Assembly: GCA_947468785.1 (NCBI GenBank)
Contig: CANIMS010000045.1
Span: forward strand, 1-9,229
Length of the DNA: 9,229 nt
Direction: 5' to 3'
From: Betaproteobacteria bacterium
GTDB lineage: Bacteria > Pseudomonadota > Gammaproteobacteria > Burkholderiales > Burkholderiaceae
Shown here: piece by piece, positions 1-8,040 of the stretch
How the letters are laid out: each line of letters opens with the position of its first letter
Numbering within the stretch: position 1 is the first letter of the stretch
Translations under genes and position numbers: made by a program
The notes under the pieces: generated by a model
Seen by the model: the letters and a program-made list of their open reading frames with translations, nothing else
The model's database searches: none
Told to the model about the DNA's origin: nothing

Positions 1-1220
1 CCAGTAATCGATGGATTCTTGAGACCGGTAATCTTAGCAACACAACCTTCTGGGGAGATATTGCCTTTCAGAATGGCTAAGTGACCTTGCTTATAGAGCG
101 GGTTATCCAAGGTGCGGATGACTTTTTGATCTGCGCGCGGCACAGAGGGCACATCTTTTAATACTTCAGCGATAGTTTTGCCAGTGATGGTCATGCAATC
201 ACCATGTAAGAGTCCGCCATCTAACAAAATCTTCATGACTTGAGGAATACCCCCAGCTTGATGAAGGTCGGTTGCAAGGTAAGTGCCTGATGGCTTCATA
301 TCCACGATCACTGGAACACGTTTACGAATGCGCTCAAAATCATCAATCGTCCAATCAATTTCTGCGGCACTGGTGATGGCTAAGAAATGCAAGACGGCAT
401 TAGTTGATCCACCTACTGCCATGATGACGCTGACTGCGTTCTCAATCGATTTTTTAGTAATGATGTCGCGTGGACGCAGATTCTTTTTAATGGCTTCAAC
501 TAATACGATGGCAGATTCATGCGCGCTAGCTACTTTCTCTGCATCTTCATTCGCCATGGTGGAGGAGTAGGGCAGGCTCATGCCTAATGCTTCAAATGAT
601 GAGCTCATCGTGTTGGCTGTATACATACCGCCACAGGAGCCGCTACCTGGGCAAGCATTTTGCTCAACGCCCTTGAGGTCTTCCTCACTCAGACGTCCGG
701 AGGTAAATTCTCCAACTGCTTCGAACGCGGAAACAATATTGAGTTCCTTACCTTTGTAATGACCCGGCTTAATGGTTCCTCCATAAACATAGATACCTGG
801 CACGTTAGTGCGCGCCAAAGCCATCATGCCGCCTGGCATATTTTTATCGCATCCACCGATGACCACTACACCGTCTTGCCAGAGTCCATTTACACAAACT
901 TCAATGCTATCGGCAATGACTTCGCGAGATACGAGAGAATATTTCATACCCTCTGTACCCATGCCGATACCATCAGAGACAGTTGGCGTTCCAAATATTT
1001 GCGCTTTTGCGCCAGCTTCTTCTAAAGCAGTTACAGCTGCATCAGCTAATTTTTGCAAACCGCTATTACACGGCGTGATAGTGGAGTGACCATTGGCAAC
1101 GCCTACCATCGGCTTAGAAAAGTCAGACTCTTGATAGCCCATGGCGTAATACATTGAACGATTGGGTGCGCGAGCTACCCCTTCGGTGACCATACGTGAG
1201 CGTTCATTAAGGCGTTTCAT
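1..1220 (-). CDS. ilvD: Dihydroxy-acid dehydratase, N-terminal ~73% (cut by left edge)
   Basis: Cytosolic iron-sulfur enzyme that dehydrates 2,3-dihydroxy-isovalerate and 2,3-dihydroxy-methylvalerate to the 2-keto acids, the third common step of valine/isoleucine biosynthesis. The reading frame is open from the ATG at 1220-1218 to the left edge without a stop: about 406 codons of a family normally near 560. The three family cysteines that bind the cluster are visible at C51 (TPCNSG), C124 ([10 protein letters not shown], followed by K126, the lysine carbamylated in homologues) and C196 ([14 protein letters not shown]). The start is supported by GGAG on the minus strand at 1232-1229, 8 nt upstream, and by the usual short N-terminus before [17 protein letters not shown]. 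It is transcribed divergently from the response regulator. Plus-strand open frames inside it are antisense shadows. Identity is very secure. Confidence 0.97.
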   Translation of the reverse strand, partial: MKRLNERSRMVTEGVARAPNRSMYYAMGYQESDFSKPMVGVANGHSTITPCNSGLQKLADAAVTALEEAGAKAQIFGTPTVSDGIGMGTEGMKYSLVSREVIADSIEVCVNGLWQDGVVVIGGCDKNMPGGMMALARTNVPGIYVYGGTIKPGHYKGKELNIVSAFEAVGEFTSGRLSEEDLKGVEQNACPGSGSCGGMYTANTMSSSFEALGMSLPYSSTMANEDAEKVASAHESAIVLVEAIKKNLRPRDIITKKSIENAVSVIMAVGGSTNAVLHFLAITSAAEIDWTIDDFERIRKRVPVIVDMKPSGTYLATDLHQAGGIPQVMKILLDGGLLHGDCMTITGKTIAEVLKDVPSVPRADQKVIRTLDNPLYKQGHLAILKGNISPEGCVAKITGLKNPSIT

Positions 1221-1297
1221 GCTTATTACTCCAGAAAAGGTTTGATTCGAAAGGCTCTATTGTGCCGTGAGATTCCCGAATGAGATTGCGCTCTATT

Positions 1298-1316
1298 TAT
1301 ATTGCACTGCAATATA
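1298..1316. promoter_or_regulatory. Perfect 9-bp-arm palindrome, candidate operator
   Basis: TATATTGCA, one C, then TGCAATATA: a perfect inverted repeat with a 1-nt centre. It overlaps a TATAAA that could be the ilvD -10 on the minus strand, so a protein bound here would probably block ilvD transcription. The core TTGCACTGCAA resembles the TTGC-N3-GCAA type of site that I associate with PhaR regulators of betaproteobacterial polyhydroxybutyrate genes. That assignment is from memory and weak, since neither neighbour is a PHB gene. Confidence 0.5.
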
Positions 1317-1350
1317 TAAAGTGTTGAATTTGTTGATTTAATTCGAAATT

Positions 1351-1374
1351 ATTAGCTTGTAGGCTAATAGCCTA
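1351..1374. promoter_or_regulatory. Two overlapping inverted repeats upstream of the response regulator
   Basis: ATTAGC (1351-1356), 6 nt, GCTAAT (1363-1368) forms one dyad. TAGGCTA (1360-1366), one A, TAGCCTA (1368-1374) forms a second perfect dyad that shares bases with the first. As DNA these could be two adjacent or competing binding sites; as RNA the two hairpins could not form together. A matching TTAGC-N6-GCTAA dyad occurs again at 2054-2069 before the next gene. Binding by the LuxR-type regulator encoded just downstream is plausible but unproven. Confidence 0.5.
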
Positions 1375-1427
1375 GGAAGGGGGACTGCAGTACATTAGCC
1401 CATTAATCACTTTTTCCTTTGAATTCA

Positions 1428-2057
1428 ATGACTAAAGTCGGCCATATATACCTAATTGATGATGACAACTCGATGCGAGAGTCACTCACTCGCATGTTGC
1501 GAGATGTGGGTTATTTGGTGGAGGACTATGCCTCAGCTGTGAAGTTTTTGGAAACATCGATCCCCGTTTCTCCAGCGGTCATTCTTTTAGACATGCAGAT
1601 GCCTGATATGACCGGAGTTGAATTGCAAGAGCAGTTGGTCAAATTAGGGCGAAAAACACCTATTGTGTTTGTTAGCGGTCAAAGTCACCCTCATCAAATT
1701 GTGCAAGGCCTGAAAAAAGGTGCTGTGGATTTCTTATTTAAGCCTTTTAATCTTGAAGAGCTATTAAAGGCGATTGCTGATGCCATTGAATTTGATCGAC
1801 GCCAATTAAAGCGGGTTTTGGTTGATATAGAGACTAAACGTGAATATGAGAGTTTGACGCCTAGAGAGCGTGAAGTGTGCACCTGGTTGGTTGAGGGGCT
1901 CCTTAATAAAGACATTGCTGTTAAGTTAGGAACTACAGATGCGACCATTAAGGTTCATAAAGCTCGCGTAATGAGCAAAATGCATGTAGATTCTGTACAG
2001 ACACTTGTAAAGAAGTATCTTGAGTCAGATTTGGCTAATCACCCTTTAAATGCTTAG
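1428..2057 (+). CDS. Orphan FixJ/NarL-type response regulator
   Basis: Two-component transcription regulator of 209 residues. The receiver domain (about 5-120) has the acidic pocket D11-D12-D13, phosphoacceptor D55 in LLDMQMPD, the switch serine S83 in VFVSG and K105-P106. The LuxR/GerE-type DNA-binding domain (about 140-200) shows LTPREREV at 143-150 and the recognition segment TIKVHKARVMSKM ending near 185. All residues needed for phosphorylation are present. No histidine kinase is encoded nearby, so the partner is elsewhere. The ATG at 1428 is chosen because it gives the usual receiver N-terminus; an in-frame TTG at 1419 would add three residues. Neither has a Shine-Dalgarno. The next gene, 76 bp downstream in the same direction, is RodZ-like, and both are preceded by a TTAGC-N6-GCTAA dyad, suggesting self-regulation of the pair. 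Target genes cannot be read from sequence. Confidence 0.92.
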   Translation: MTKVGHIYLIDDDNSMRESLTRMLRDVGYLVEDYASAVKFLETSIPVSPAVILLDMQMPDMTGVELQEQLVKLGRKTPIVFVSGQSHPHQIVQGLKKGAVDFLFKPFNLEELLKAIADAIEFDRRQLKRVLVDIETKREYESLTPREREVCTWLVEGLLNKDIAVKLGTTDATIKVHKARVMSKMHVDSVQTLVKKYLESDLANHPLNA

Positions 2058-2110
2058 CCTGAAAGCTAATTACTGATGCACCTTTTTGGGGTTAATATCA
2101 ACTCGCTAAT
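2034..2110. promoter_or_regulatory. Cluster of GCTAAT half-sites before the RodZ-like gene
   Basis: GCTAAT occurs at 2034-2039, 2065-2070 and 2105-2110. The middle copy forms the dyad TTAGC (2054-2058), 6 nt, GCTAA (2065-2069), the same geometry as 1352-1367 before the response regulator. One half-site lies in the last codons of the regulator gene and the rest in the 76-bp gap. This is a candidate binding region, probably for the neighbouring LuxR-type regulator (inference). Confidence 0.45.
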
Positions 2111-2133
2111 ATTTAAATTACTTTAATCACTCA

Positions 2134-3141
2134 GTGAACAGATCTGTCAAAACTCCCGAAATACGTAAAGGGGCTTTTATTAAAGCCAGGGAAGTGCTTG
2201 GTCTGACAACGCAAGAATTGGCTATCAAAGCGTGTTTATCAAATCGTCAAATTGAGCAGATTGAGAACGGTGAGATGAGTTCTTTTTATGGTGTGCAGAT
2301 TAAATTTACTGCCGCTAAAAAAGTAGCAACTCTATTAAATCTATCAGAACAAGAAGCATTTGATTTTGGCGCTCAAGCTCCTGTTGTTCAACAAGCTACT
2401 TTGGTGGAGGAGACACCCCAGGTAGCGGAAGTCAAAAAAACAATCACTACTAAAGTTGAAGCAGTCAAAGCGGAGCCGCCAAAAGTTGAAGCGCCTGCTG
2501 TCGATTCAAAGCCGACCATAGCGGTGCAGATGCAAGATGTCGTAGTAGAGCAAGCAATTCATAAAAGTAGTTCGCCAAGCTCACAAAAGAAATGGTTGCT
2601 ACTGTTGAGTCTGGCAGCAGCTGTAGTTTTCTCGGTCGTTAATTTACGCCCTTTGTTTTTTCCAGAGGCGCCAAAAGAAGAGTTGGCCCTGATCCCGCCG
2701 GCACCTGTGGAGTCCCCAGCAGCCGCTCCGCCAGTGGTAGAGGAGAAGGTAGCTTCTCCAGCACCTGCTGTTGCTGCAGTTAGCACTGTCGCAGCAGCAT
2801 CGTCTACAGATTGTCCCGCTATTGACTCTAGCCCCGTAAGTTATAAACCAGAGGCTCCAAAAAAATCGGGTGATATGGTTTATCTGCAGTCCAAAGCTAT
2901 GCAGATAGTTTGCGTGATTGATGCCTTAGGAAAAGTGCAAAATAAACAACTAGAGCCAGGCGTAGGTGTGAGCGTATATGGAAAGCCACCACTGAAGGTG
3001 CTCACTGCTGGCTTAGATCAAGTGGATTTGTATTTTCAGGGTGCTAAGGTGCGCCCAACTAATCTGAATGGTAAAACCATTGTGTTGGAAGCAGCTGAGC
3101 TACCTCCGCCCCCCAATCCAACAGATTCTCAGCTGCGTTAA
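2134..3141 (+). CDS. RodZ-like membrane-anchored HTH protein
   Basis: A 335-residue protein with the RodZ layout: a cytoplasmic helix-turn-helix of the RodZ/XRE type (about 12-78, including FIKAREVLGLTTQELA and RQIEQIEN), a long charged linker, one transmembrane segment (about 153-176) after basic QKK, a Pro/Ala-rich extracytoplasmic linker (about 178-225), and a C-terminal beta-rich domain (about 247-320) resembling the RodZ C-terminal domain, with VCVIDALGKV, SVYGKPPLKV and VDLYFQGAKV. RodZ couples MreB to the cell-wall elongation machinery. Whether this copy does that, or is a divergent paralogue regulated by the response regulator before it, cannot be told from sequence. Burkholderiales usually carry a rodZ elsewhere (from memory). 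Two extracytoplasmic cysteines, C227 and C260, could pair. The start is GTG without a Shine-Dalgarno; no ATG or better start lies between it and the upstream in-frame stop at 2107. It converges on the PII gene with only 4 bp between stop codons. Confidence 0.8.
   Translation: MNRSVKTPEIRKGAFIKAREVLGLTTQELAIKACLSNRQIEQIENGEMSSFYGVQIKFTAAKKVATLLNLSEQEAFDFGAQAPVVQQATLVEETPQVAEVKKTITTKVEAVKAEPPKVEAPAVDSKPTIAVQMQDVVVEQAIHKSSSPSSQKKWLLLLSLAAAVVFSVVNLRPLFFPEAPKEELALIPPAPVESPAAAPPVVEEKVASPAPAVAAVSTVAAASSTDCPAIDSSPVSYKPEAPKKSGDMVYLQSKAMQIVCVIDALGKVQNKQLEPGVGVSVYGKPPLKVLTAGLDQVDLYFQGAKVRPTNLNGKTIVLEAAELPPPPNPTDSQLR
3091..3136. other. 9-bp inverted repeat at the 3' end of the RodZ-like gene
   Basis: GCAGCTGAG (3091-3099) and CTCAGCTGC (3128-3136) are perfect inverted arms with a 28-nt loop. 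They lie in the last codons of the RodZ-like gene and just past the stop codon of the convergent PII gene on the minus strand. A hairpin here could act as a weak shared 3' end, because the 4-bp gap between the stops leaves no room for a terminator. There is no U-tract, so it is not a standard intrinsic terminator and may be incidental. Confidence 0.3.
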
Positions 3142-3145
3142 GGTA

Positions 3146-3493
<348 letters not shown>

Positions 3494-3553
3494 CTAATAC
3501 AGTAATCATACCTAGATCTCGATTGGCTTACCAAAATTGCTAATTTTTACCTA

Positions 3554-5173
3554 TCAGGCCCTAAATTGGGAGGTGATGGGGTAGCGCCAATCGCGCCCAA
3601 AAGCTCTGGTGGTAACGCGTACGCCAGGCGGCGCCTGACGGCGCTTATATTCATTTAACTTAATCAGGCGAGTGACTTTTTCAACGCTTTCTGGATTAAA
3701 GCCTGCAGCAATGATTTGTGCAATGGATTGGTTTTGCTCCATATAGCGTTCGACAATGCCATCTAAAACCTCATAAGAAGGAAGGCTATCTTGATCGGTT
3801 TGATCAGGCCTTAATTCTGCTGAAGGAGCACGGGTCAAGATGCGCTCAGGAATGACGGGTGCAATTTGATTGCGATAAGTGCATAAGCGATATACCAAGG
3901 TCTTGGCAATATCTTTGATCACGGCAAAGCCACCGGCCATATCACCATATAGCGTGCAGTAGCCCACAGCCATTTCACTTTTGTTTCCAGTCGTTAATAC
4001 GAGGCGACCAGTTTTATTGGAGAGCGCCATTAAAAGGGTACCGCGAATTCGGGCTTGAATATTTTCTTCTGTAGCATCTGCTTTTAGGCCGCTAAATTGT
4101 TCTGATAAGGAAGCTTCAAGAGCATCTACGGGACCGCTGATAGGAATTTCATCGTATTGAACACCCAAATTGTGGGCTAGTTCACGGGCATCAATCCAAG
4201 AGATATCAGCTGTATAGCGAGAAGCCATCATGACAGCACGTACTTTATCTGCACCTAATGCATCAACCGCAATAGCCAGTACTAAAGCAGAATCAACGCC
4301 ACCGGATAAGCCAATAATCACACCCGGGAAGCGATTTTTATTCACATAATCACGAACGCCTAAAACGAGTGCTTGATAAGCCTGAGCCTCAACACTTTGC
4401 GGTGGGGTGATGATTCCTTTTTCCAGTTGAGCAGCTGAATTCACGCTAACTAAGCCAAGTTCAGTTTCAAATTGGGGCATTGCCATGACGACTTCACCAT
4501 GACTGTCTAAAGCAAATGAGCCACCATCAAACACCAGTTCATCTTGGCCGCCTACGGCATTGACATAGACTAAGGGCATCTTAGTGAGTGCAATATGTTC
4601 ACGAAGCACCTCAATGCGTAAAGTTTCCTTTTTGAGGTGATAGGGTGAGGCATTAGGAACCAGCAAGATTTGTGCTCCAGCATGATGCGCTTGCATCGCT
4701 GGGCCGGTATGCCAAGCATCCTCGCACAAAATCAAACCATATTGAATACCTTCGCATTCGAAAACACAAGCTTGATCTCCTGGCACGAAATAACGCACCT
4801 CATCAAATACTTCATGATTAGGCAATTCTTGTTTCGCATAGCCTGCAATGACTTTTCCACCACGTAGCACCGACGCATAGTTTTGTAAGCCAATGGGTGT
4901 TTGCTTGGGATGACCCACAATCACTGTGAGATCGGAATGGGGTGCTAGCTGCTGCATGAGCAAAGTCAGTTCTTGCTCAGCAGCCTCAATAAAAGCAGGC
5001 CGCAGTAATAAATCTTCTGGAGGGTAGCCGGTGAGCGAGAGCTCGGGCGTGATGACTAATTTGGCCCCTTGAGAATAAGCTTCAAGAGCAGCTTTGTGAA
5101 TGAGTTGCGCGTTACCAGCTAAATCACCCAAGAGTGGGTTGATTTGGGCTAAGGCAATTTTTTGTTTGCTCAC
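3554..5173 (-). CDS. nadE: Glutamine-dependent NAD+ synthetase
   Basis: Two-domain cytosolic enzyme of 539 residues making NAD+ from deamido-NAD+, ATP and glutamine and releasing AMP, PPi and glutamate, the last step of NAD biosynthesis. The N-terminal nitrilase-type glutaminase domain (about 1-250) shows the Glu-Lys-Cys triad: E44 in VITPELSLTGYPPEDLL, K114 in GYAKQELPNHEVFDE and C150 in LILCEDAW. The synthetase domain (about 265-539) has the ATP pyrophosphatase loop SGGVDS at 290-295, then TTGNKSEMAVGYCTLYGDMAGG (about 394-415) and the C-terminal NEYKRRQAPPGVRV region. It is full length. The start is GTG at 5173-5171; an in-frame stop lies three codons upstream, so no earlier start exists, and the nearest later ATG (residue 73) would delete the catalytic Glu. 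The only GGA abuts the start codon, so the ribosome site is poor. It sits 46 bp after ppa, whose product removes the PPi that NadE makes. Confidence 0.96.
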   Translation of the reverse strand: MSKQKIALAQINPLLGDLAGNAQLIHKAALEAYSQGAKLVITPELSLTGYPPEDLLLRPAFIEAAEQELTLLMQQLAPHSDLTVIVGHPKQTPIGLQNYASVLRGGKVIAGYAKQELPNHEVFDEVRYFVPGDQACVFECEGIQYGLILCEDAWHTGPAMQAHHAGAQILLVPNASPYHLKKETLRIEVLREHIALTKMPLVYVNAVGGQDELVFDGGSFALDSHGEVVMAMPQFETELGLVSVNSAAQLEKGIITPPQSVEAQAYQALVLGVRDYVNKNRFPGVIIGLSGGVDSALVLAIAVDALGADKVRAVMMASRYTADISWIDARELAHNLGVQYDEIPISGPVDALEASLSEQFSGLKADATEENIQARIRGTLLMALSNKTGRLVLTTGNKSEMAVGYCTLYGDMAGGFAVIKDIAKTLVYRLCTYRNQIAPVIPERILTRAPSAELRPDQTDQDSLPSYEVLDGIVERYMEQNQSIAQIIAAGFNPESVEKVTRLIKLNEYKRRQAPPGVRVTTRAFGRDWRYPITSQFRA

Positions 5174-5219
5174 TCCGATTCACAAAGCCTGTAGTTAGAT
5201 AAAACAAATGCAGAAGAAA

Positions 5220-5756
5220 TTAAGCATGTTCTTTGTTATAGCGCTCGATACCTTGTAGGATTTCCTGATGTGCATCGGCAACTCCACCCCAACCATTTAC
5301 CTTTACCCACTTACCTGGCTCGAGATCTTTGTAGTGCTCAAAAAAGTGTTGAATTTGATTCAAGCGTAATGGGTTGATGTCTTCAGGTTTTTGCCAGTGT
5401 GTATAGATTGGCAAAATCTTATCTTCTGGAACGGCCAATAATTTTGCATCTTGACCCGCTTCATCTTCCATTTTGAGTAAGCCAATAGCGCGGCAGCTCA
5501 CCACTACTCCAGGAATTAATGGAAATGGGGTGATAACCAGGACGTCAACCGGATCGCCATCGCCGGCAATGGTTTTATTAATATAGCCATAGTTACAGGG
5601 ATAGTGCATTGCAGTACCCATGAATCGATCAACGAAAATCGCGCCACTTTCCTTATCCACTTCGTACTTGATTGGATCCGCATTCATAGGGATTTCAATA
5701 ATGACGTTGAAGCTCTCAGGGATCTTTTTGCCTGGCTTGACGTTGTCGAGACTCAT
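5220..5756 (-). CDS. ppa: Soluble inorganic pyrophosphatase, family I
   Basis: Cytosolic Mg2+-dependent hydrolase splitting PPi into two phosphates and so pulling biosynthetic reactions such as NAD synthesis. It has 178 residues, close to the E. coli enzyme (175). The metal-binding signature DGDPVDVL is at 66-73 (D66, D68, D71). Further active-site residues are E21 in VIIEIP, K30, D98 and D103 in [10 protein letters not shown], and Y56 in [13 protein letters not shown] on the minus strand at 5765-5762 precedes the ATG. It is probably the first gene of a ppa-nadE-PII operon and is divergent from hppA, a membrane pyrophosphatase for the same substrate. Confidence 0.96.
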   Translation of the reverse strand: MSLDNVKPGKKIPESFNVIIEIPMNADPIKYEVDKESGAIFVDRFMGTAMHYPCNYGYINKTIAGDGDPVDVLVITPFPLIPGVVVSCRAIGLLKMEDEAGQDAKLLAVPEDKILPIYTHWQKPEDINPLRLNQIQHFFEHYKDLEPGKWVKVNGWGGVADAHQEILQGIERYNKEHA

Positions 5757-5926
5757 AAATACTCCGAATAATGATTAGTAAATACCCTGATCCCTGCTGA
5801 AGGTCTTAGGGGTGATTCTGTTCCATACTGATACAGCTTAAAGACCCTAGTTTAAAGCTTTCAAAAACCAGGTCGACCTAAGCGCTAGATATAAAACAAA
5901 AAAGATCAACTTTAGGGAGTTCAAGC
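5757..5926. promoter_or_regulatory. Divergent ppa / hppA promoter region
   Basis: This 170-bp gap separates two divergent pyrophosphatase genes and should hold both promoters. On the plus side TATAAA at 5890-5895 could be the hppA -10, giving a short leader before AGGGAG (5914-5919) and ATG 5927; no good -35 is visible. On the minus side TTGAAA (about 5864-5859) is a possible -35 for ppa without a clear -10. A perfect 10-bp palindrome AGGTCGACCT lies at 5870-5879, between these elements. No ORF is visible here. Confidence 0.5.
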
Positions 5927-7987
5927 ATGAGTAATGTCACTATAGGCTTGTATTTTGCCTTAGCCTGCGGTGTCCTGGCCGTGATTTACGGTTTTGTGAT
6001 GCGCGGCTGGATTTTGAAGCAAAGTACCGGAAATGCCAAGATGCAAGAGATTGCAGAGGCTATTCAGCAGGGGGCAGCAGCCTACCTGTCACGCCAATAT
6101 AAAACCATTGCTGTCGTCGGGGTGGTACTCACTATTCTAATGGCGCTCTTTTTAGACTTTGCGACTGCACTTGGATTTGTGGTGGGTGCGGTTTTGTCGG
6201 GTGCTTGCGGATTTATTGGCATGAATGTTTCTGTGCGCGCCAATGTACGAACAGCTGAGGCTGCTACCAAAGGAATGAACGAAGCGCTGAACGTCGCCTT
6301 TAAGGGTGGCGCGATTACTGGCATGTTAGTTGTCGGACTTGGACTTCTTGGGGTAGGTTTGTTCTTCATGTTCCTAGTGTCGATTGGCGCAGGTCAGGAT
6401 CTTTCAGCCGTGCTACATCCTTTGATTGGTTTGGCATTCGGTTCTTCCTTGATTTCCATCTTTGCCCGTTTAGGTGGCGGTATCTTTACTAAGGGCGCTG
6501 ACGTTGGTGCTGACTTAGTCGGCAAGGTAGAAGCAGGTATTCCGGAGGATGATCCACGCAACCCAGCAGTGATCGCAGATAACGTTGGTGATAACGTGGG
6601 CGATTGTGCTGGTATGGCTGCAGACTTATTTGAAACCTATGCAGTGACATTGATTGCGACGATGGTGCTCGGTTCCTTGATGGTGACAGGTGCGCCAATA
6701 GCAGCGATTGTTTACCCATTGGTTTTAGGTGGCGTATCCATCATTGCTTCAATCATCGGCTGCTCTTTTGTCAAAGCGACGCCTGGCATGAGAAACGTGA
6801 TGCCTGCCTTGTATAAGGGACTCATCATTGCAGGTGGTTTGTCATTGATTGCTTTCTACTTTGTGACGAACTTCATCATGCCTGATGATGCATTGGGCAT
6901 TCCAGGAAGTCAGTGGCGTTTATTTGGTGCCACGGTAGTAGGTTTAGTGCTGACTGCAGCATTGGTATGGATCACTGAGTACTACACTGGTACTCAGTTC
7001 AAGCCTGTACAACATATTGCTGAGGCATCTACTAAAGGTCATGGCACAAATATCATTGCCGGCTTAGGTATTTCGATGAAGTCCACTGCCTATCCAGTAC
7101 TCTTTGTATGTGCGGCTATTTACGCGGCTTATTGGTTAGCCGGTTTGTATGGCATTGCGATTGCAGCAACAGCGATGTTGTCGATGGCAGGTATCGTCGT
7201 CGCATTAGATGCTTACGGCCCAATTACTGATAACGCAGGTGGTATTGCTGAAATGGCCGGTCTGCCACAATCAGTGCGCGATATTACTGATCCATTAGAT
7301 GCAGTTGGTAACACTACTAAAGCTGTTACAAAAGGCTATGCAATTGGTTCTGCTGGCCTCGCGTCCTTAGTACTCTTTGCTGACTACACCCATGCATTAG
7401 AGGGCATCGGCCAACAAGTGTCGTTTGATCTCTCCAATCATATGGTGATCATCGGCCTCTTTATTGGCGGCATGATTCCTTACTTGTTTGGTGCGATGGC
7501 GATGGAAGCGGTAGGTCGTTGTGCAGGTGCTGTGGTAGAAGAAGTGCGCCGTCAGTTCCGCGACATTCCTGGAATTATGGAAGGCACTGCTAAACCTGAA
7601 TACGGCAAAGCGGTTGATATGCTCACTTCTGCTGCGATCAAAGAGATGATCATTCCTTCGCTTCTACCAGTAGTGGCGCCAATCGTAGTTGGTCTTTTAT
7701 TAGGACCTGCTGCATTGGGCGGCTTGTTAATGGGCACAATCGTGACCGGCTTGTTTGTAGCGATCTCAATGTGTACTGGTGGTGGCGCTTGGGATAACGC
7801 TAAGAAATATATCGAAGAAGGTAACTTCGGCGGTAAAGGTTCTGAAGCCCATAAAGCAGCAGTGACTGGTGACACTGTAGGCGATCCCTACAAAGACACC
7901 GCAGGTCCTGCAGTGAACCCACTGATTAAGATCATCAATATCGTGGCATTACTCATCGTGCCACTCTTGCCGGTAGTAAGTGGCTAA
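5927..7987 (+). CDS. hppA: Proton-pumping membrane pyrophosphatase, K+-independent type
   Basis: Integral membrane pump of 686 residues with many transmembrane segments (usually 16), coupling PPi hydrolysis to proton export. The three conserved cytoplasmic substrate-binding blocks are present: [21 protein letters not shown] from 192 with GDNVGD after it, [21 protein letters not shown] from 359 with [18 protein letters not shown] from 428, and [21 protein letters not shown] from 648. The segment [10 protein letters not shown] (461-470) has K465 and T468, the Lys and Thr typical of K+-independent H+-PPases; K+-dependent types have Ala and Gly/Ala there. A good AGGGAG (5914-5919) lies 7 nt before the ATG. 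A strong terminator follows 24 bp after the stop, so it is monocistronic. Divergent from ppa, it lets the cell save PPi energy as proton motive force instead of heat. Confidence 0.97.
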   Translation: MSNVTIGLYFALACGVLAVIYGFVMRGWILKQSTGNAKMQEIAEAIQQGAAAYLSRQYKTIAVVGVVLTILMALFLDFATALGFVVGAVLSGACGFIGMNVSVRANVRTAEAATKGMNEALNVAFKGGAITGMLVVGLGLLGVGLFFMFLVSIGAGQDLSAVLHPLIGLAFGSSLISIFARLGGGIFTKGADVGADLVGKVEAGIPEDDPRNPAVIADNVGDNVGDCAGMAADLFETYAVTLIATMVLGSLMVTGAPIAAIVYPLVLGGVSIIASIIGCSFVKATPGMRNVMPALYKGLIIAGGLSLIAFYFVTNFIMPDDALGIPGSQWRLFGATVVGLVLTAALVWITEYYTGTQFKPVQHIAEASTKGHGTNIIAGLGISMKSTAYPVLFVCAAIYAAYWLAGLYGIAIAATAMLSMAGIVVALDAYGPITDNAGGIAEMAGLPQSVRDITDPLDAVGNTTKAVTKGYAIGSAGLASLVLFADYTHALEGIGQQVSFDLSNHMVIIGLFIGGMIPYLFGAMAMEAVGRCAGAVVEEVRRQFRDIPGIMEGTAKPEYGKAVDMLTSAAIKEMIIPSLLPVVAPIVVGLLLGPAALGGLLMGTIVTGLFVAISMCTGGGAWDNAKKYIEEGNFGGKGSEAHKAAVTGDTVGDPYKDTAGPAVNPLIKIINIVALLIVPLLPVVSG

Positions 7988-8001
7988 GAGGTAAGTACGT
8001 C

Positions 8002-8036
8002 AAACAAAAACGCCTAGCATTGCTAGGCTTTTTTTT
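8002..8036 (+). terminator. Intrinsic terminator of hppA (left copy of a direct repeat)
   Basis: The stem is GCCTAGC (8012-8018), loop ATT, GCTAGGC (8022-8028), followed by eight T residues (8029-8036) and preceded by an A-tract. It ends hppA transcription. It matches the right-hand terminator at 8695-8729 at 33 of 35 positions in the same orientation, so the pair is also a direct repeat around the toxin-antitoxin genes. Confidence 0.93.
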
Positions 8037-8040
8037 GATT

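Larger units (their letters stand above)
1221..1427. promoter_or_regulatory. Divergent ilvD / response-regulator control region
   Basis: No gene is visible in this ~207-bp AT-rich gap; it must hold the promoters of ilvD (minus) and the response regulator (plus). On the minus strand a TATAAA at 1301-1296 could be the ilvD -10, with its upstream flank inside a 19-bp palindrome (1298-1316); no convincing -35 was found. On the plus side there are overlapping palindromes at 1351-1374 and an extra ATTAGC at 1394-1399. No clear -35/-10 pair and no Shine-Dalgarno were found for the response regulator. The role is inferred from position. Confidence 0.6.

Noticed and set aside
283..1089. Three plus-strand open frames (283-570, 660-1025, 808-1089)
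   Set aside because: They lie wholly antisense to the well-conserved ilvD frame; their peptides are not protein-like and lack ribosome sites.
1419..1427. TTG 1419 as the response regulator start
   Set aside because: It adds only Met-Asn-Ser before the normal N-terminus and has no ribosome site; ATG 1428 is simpler, although not proven.
4670..4920. Short open frames on both strands inside nadE
   Set aside because: Out-of-frame shadows of the conserved nadE region around the catalytic Cys; no independent start signals.
6082..7875. Minus-strand open frames of 76-107 codons in hppA and a similar one at 2559-2786
   Set aside because: Shadows caused by codon bias of hppA and of the Ala/Pro-rich RodZ-like linker; compositionally odd peptides with no recognisable domain.
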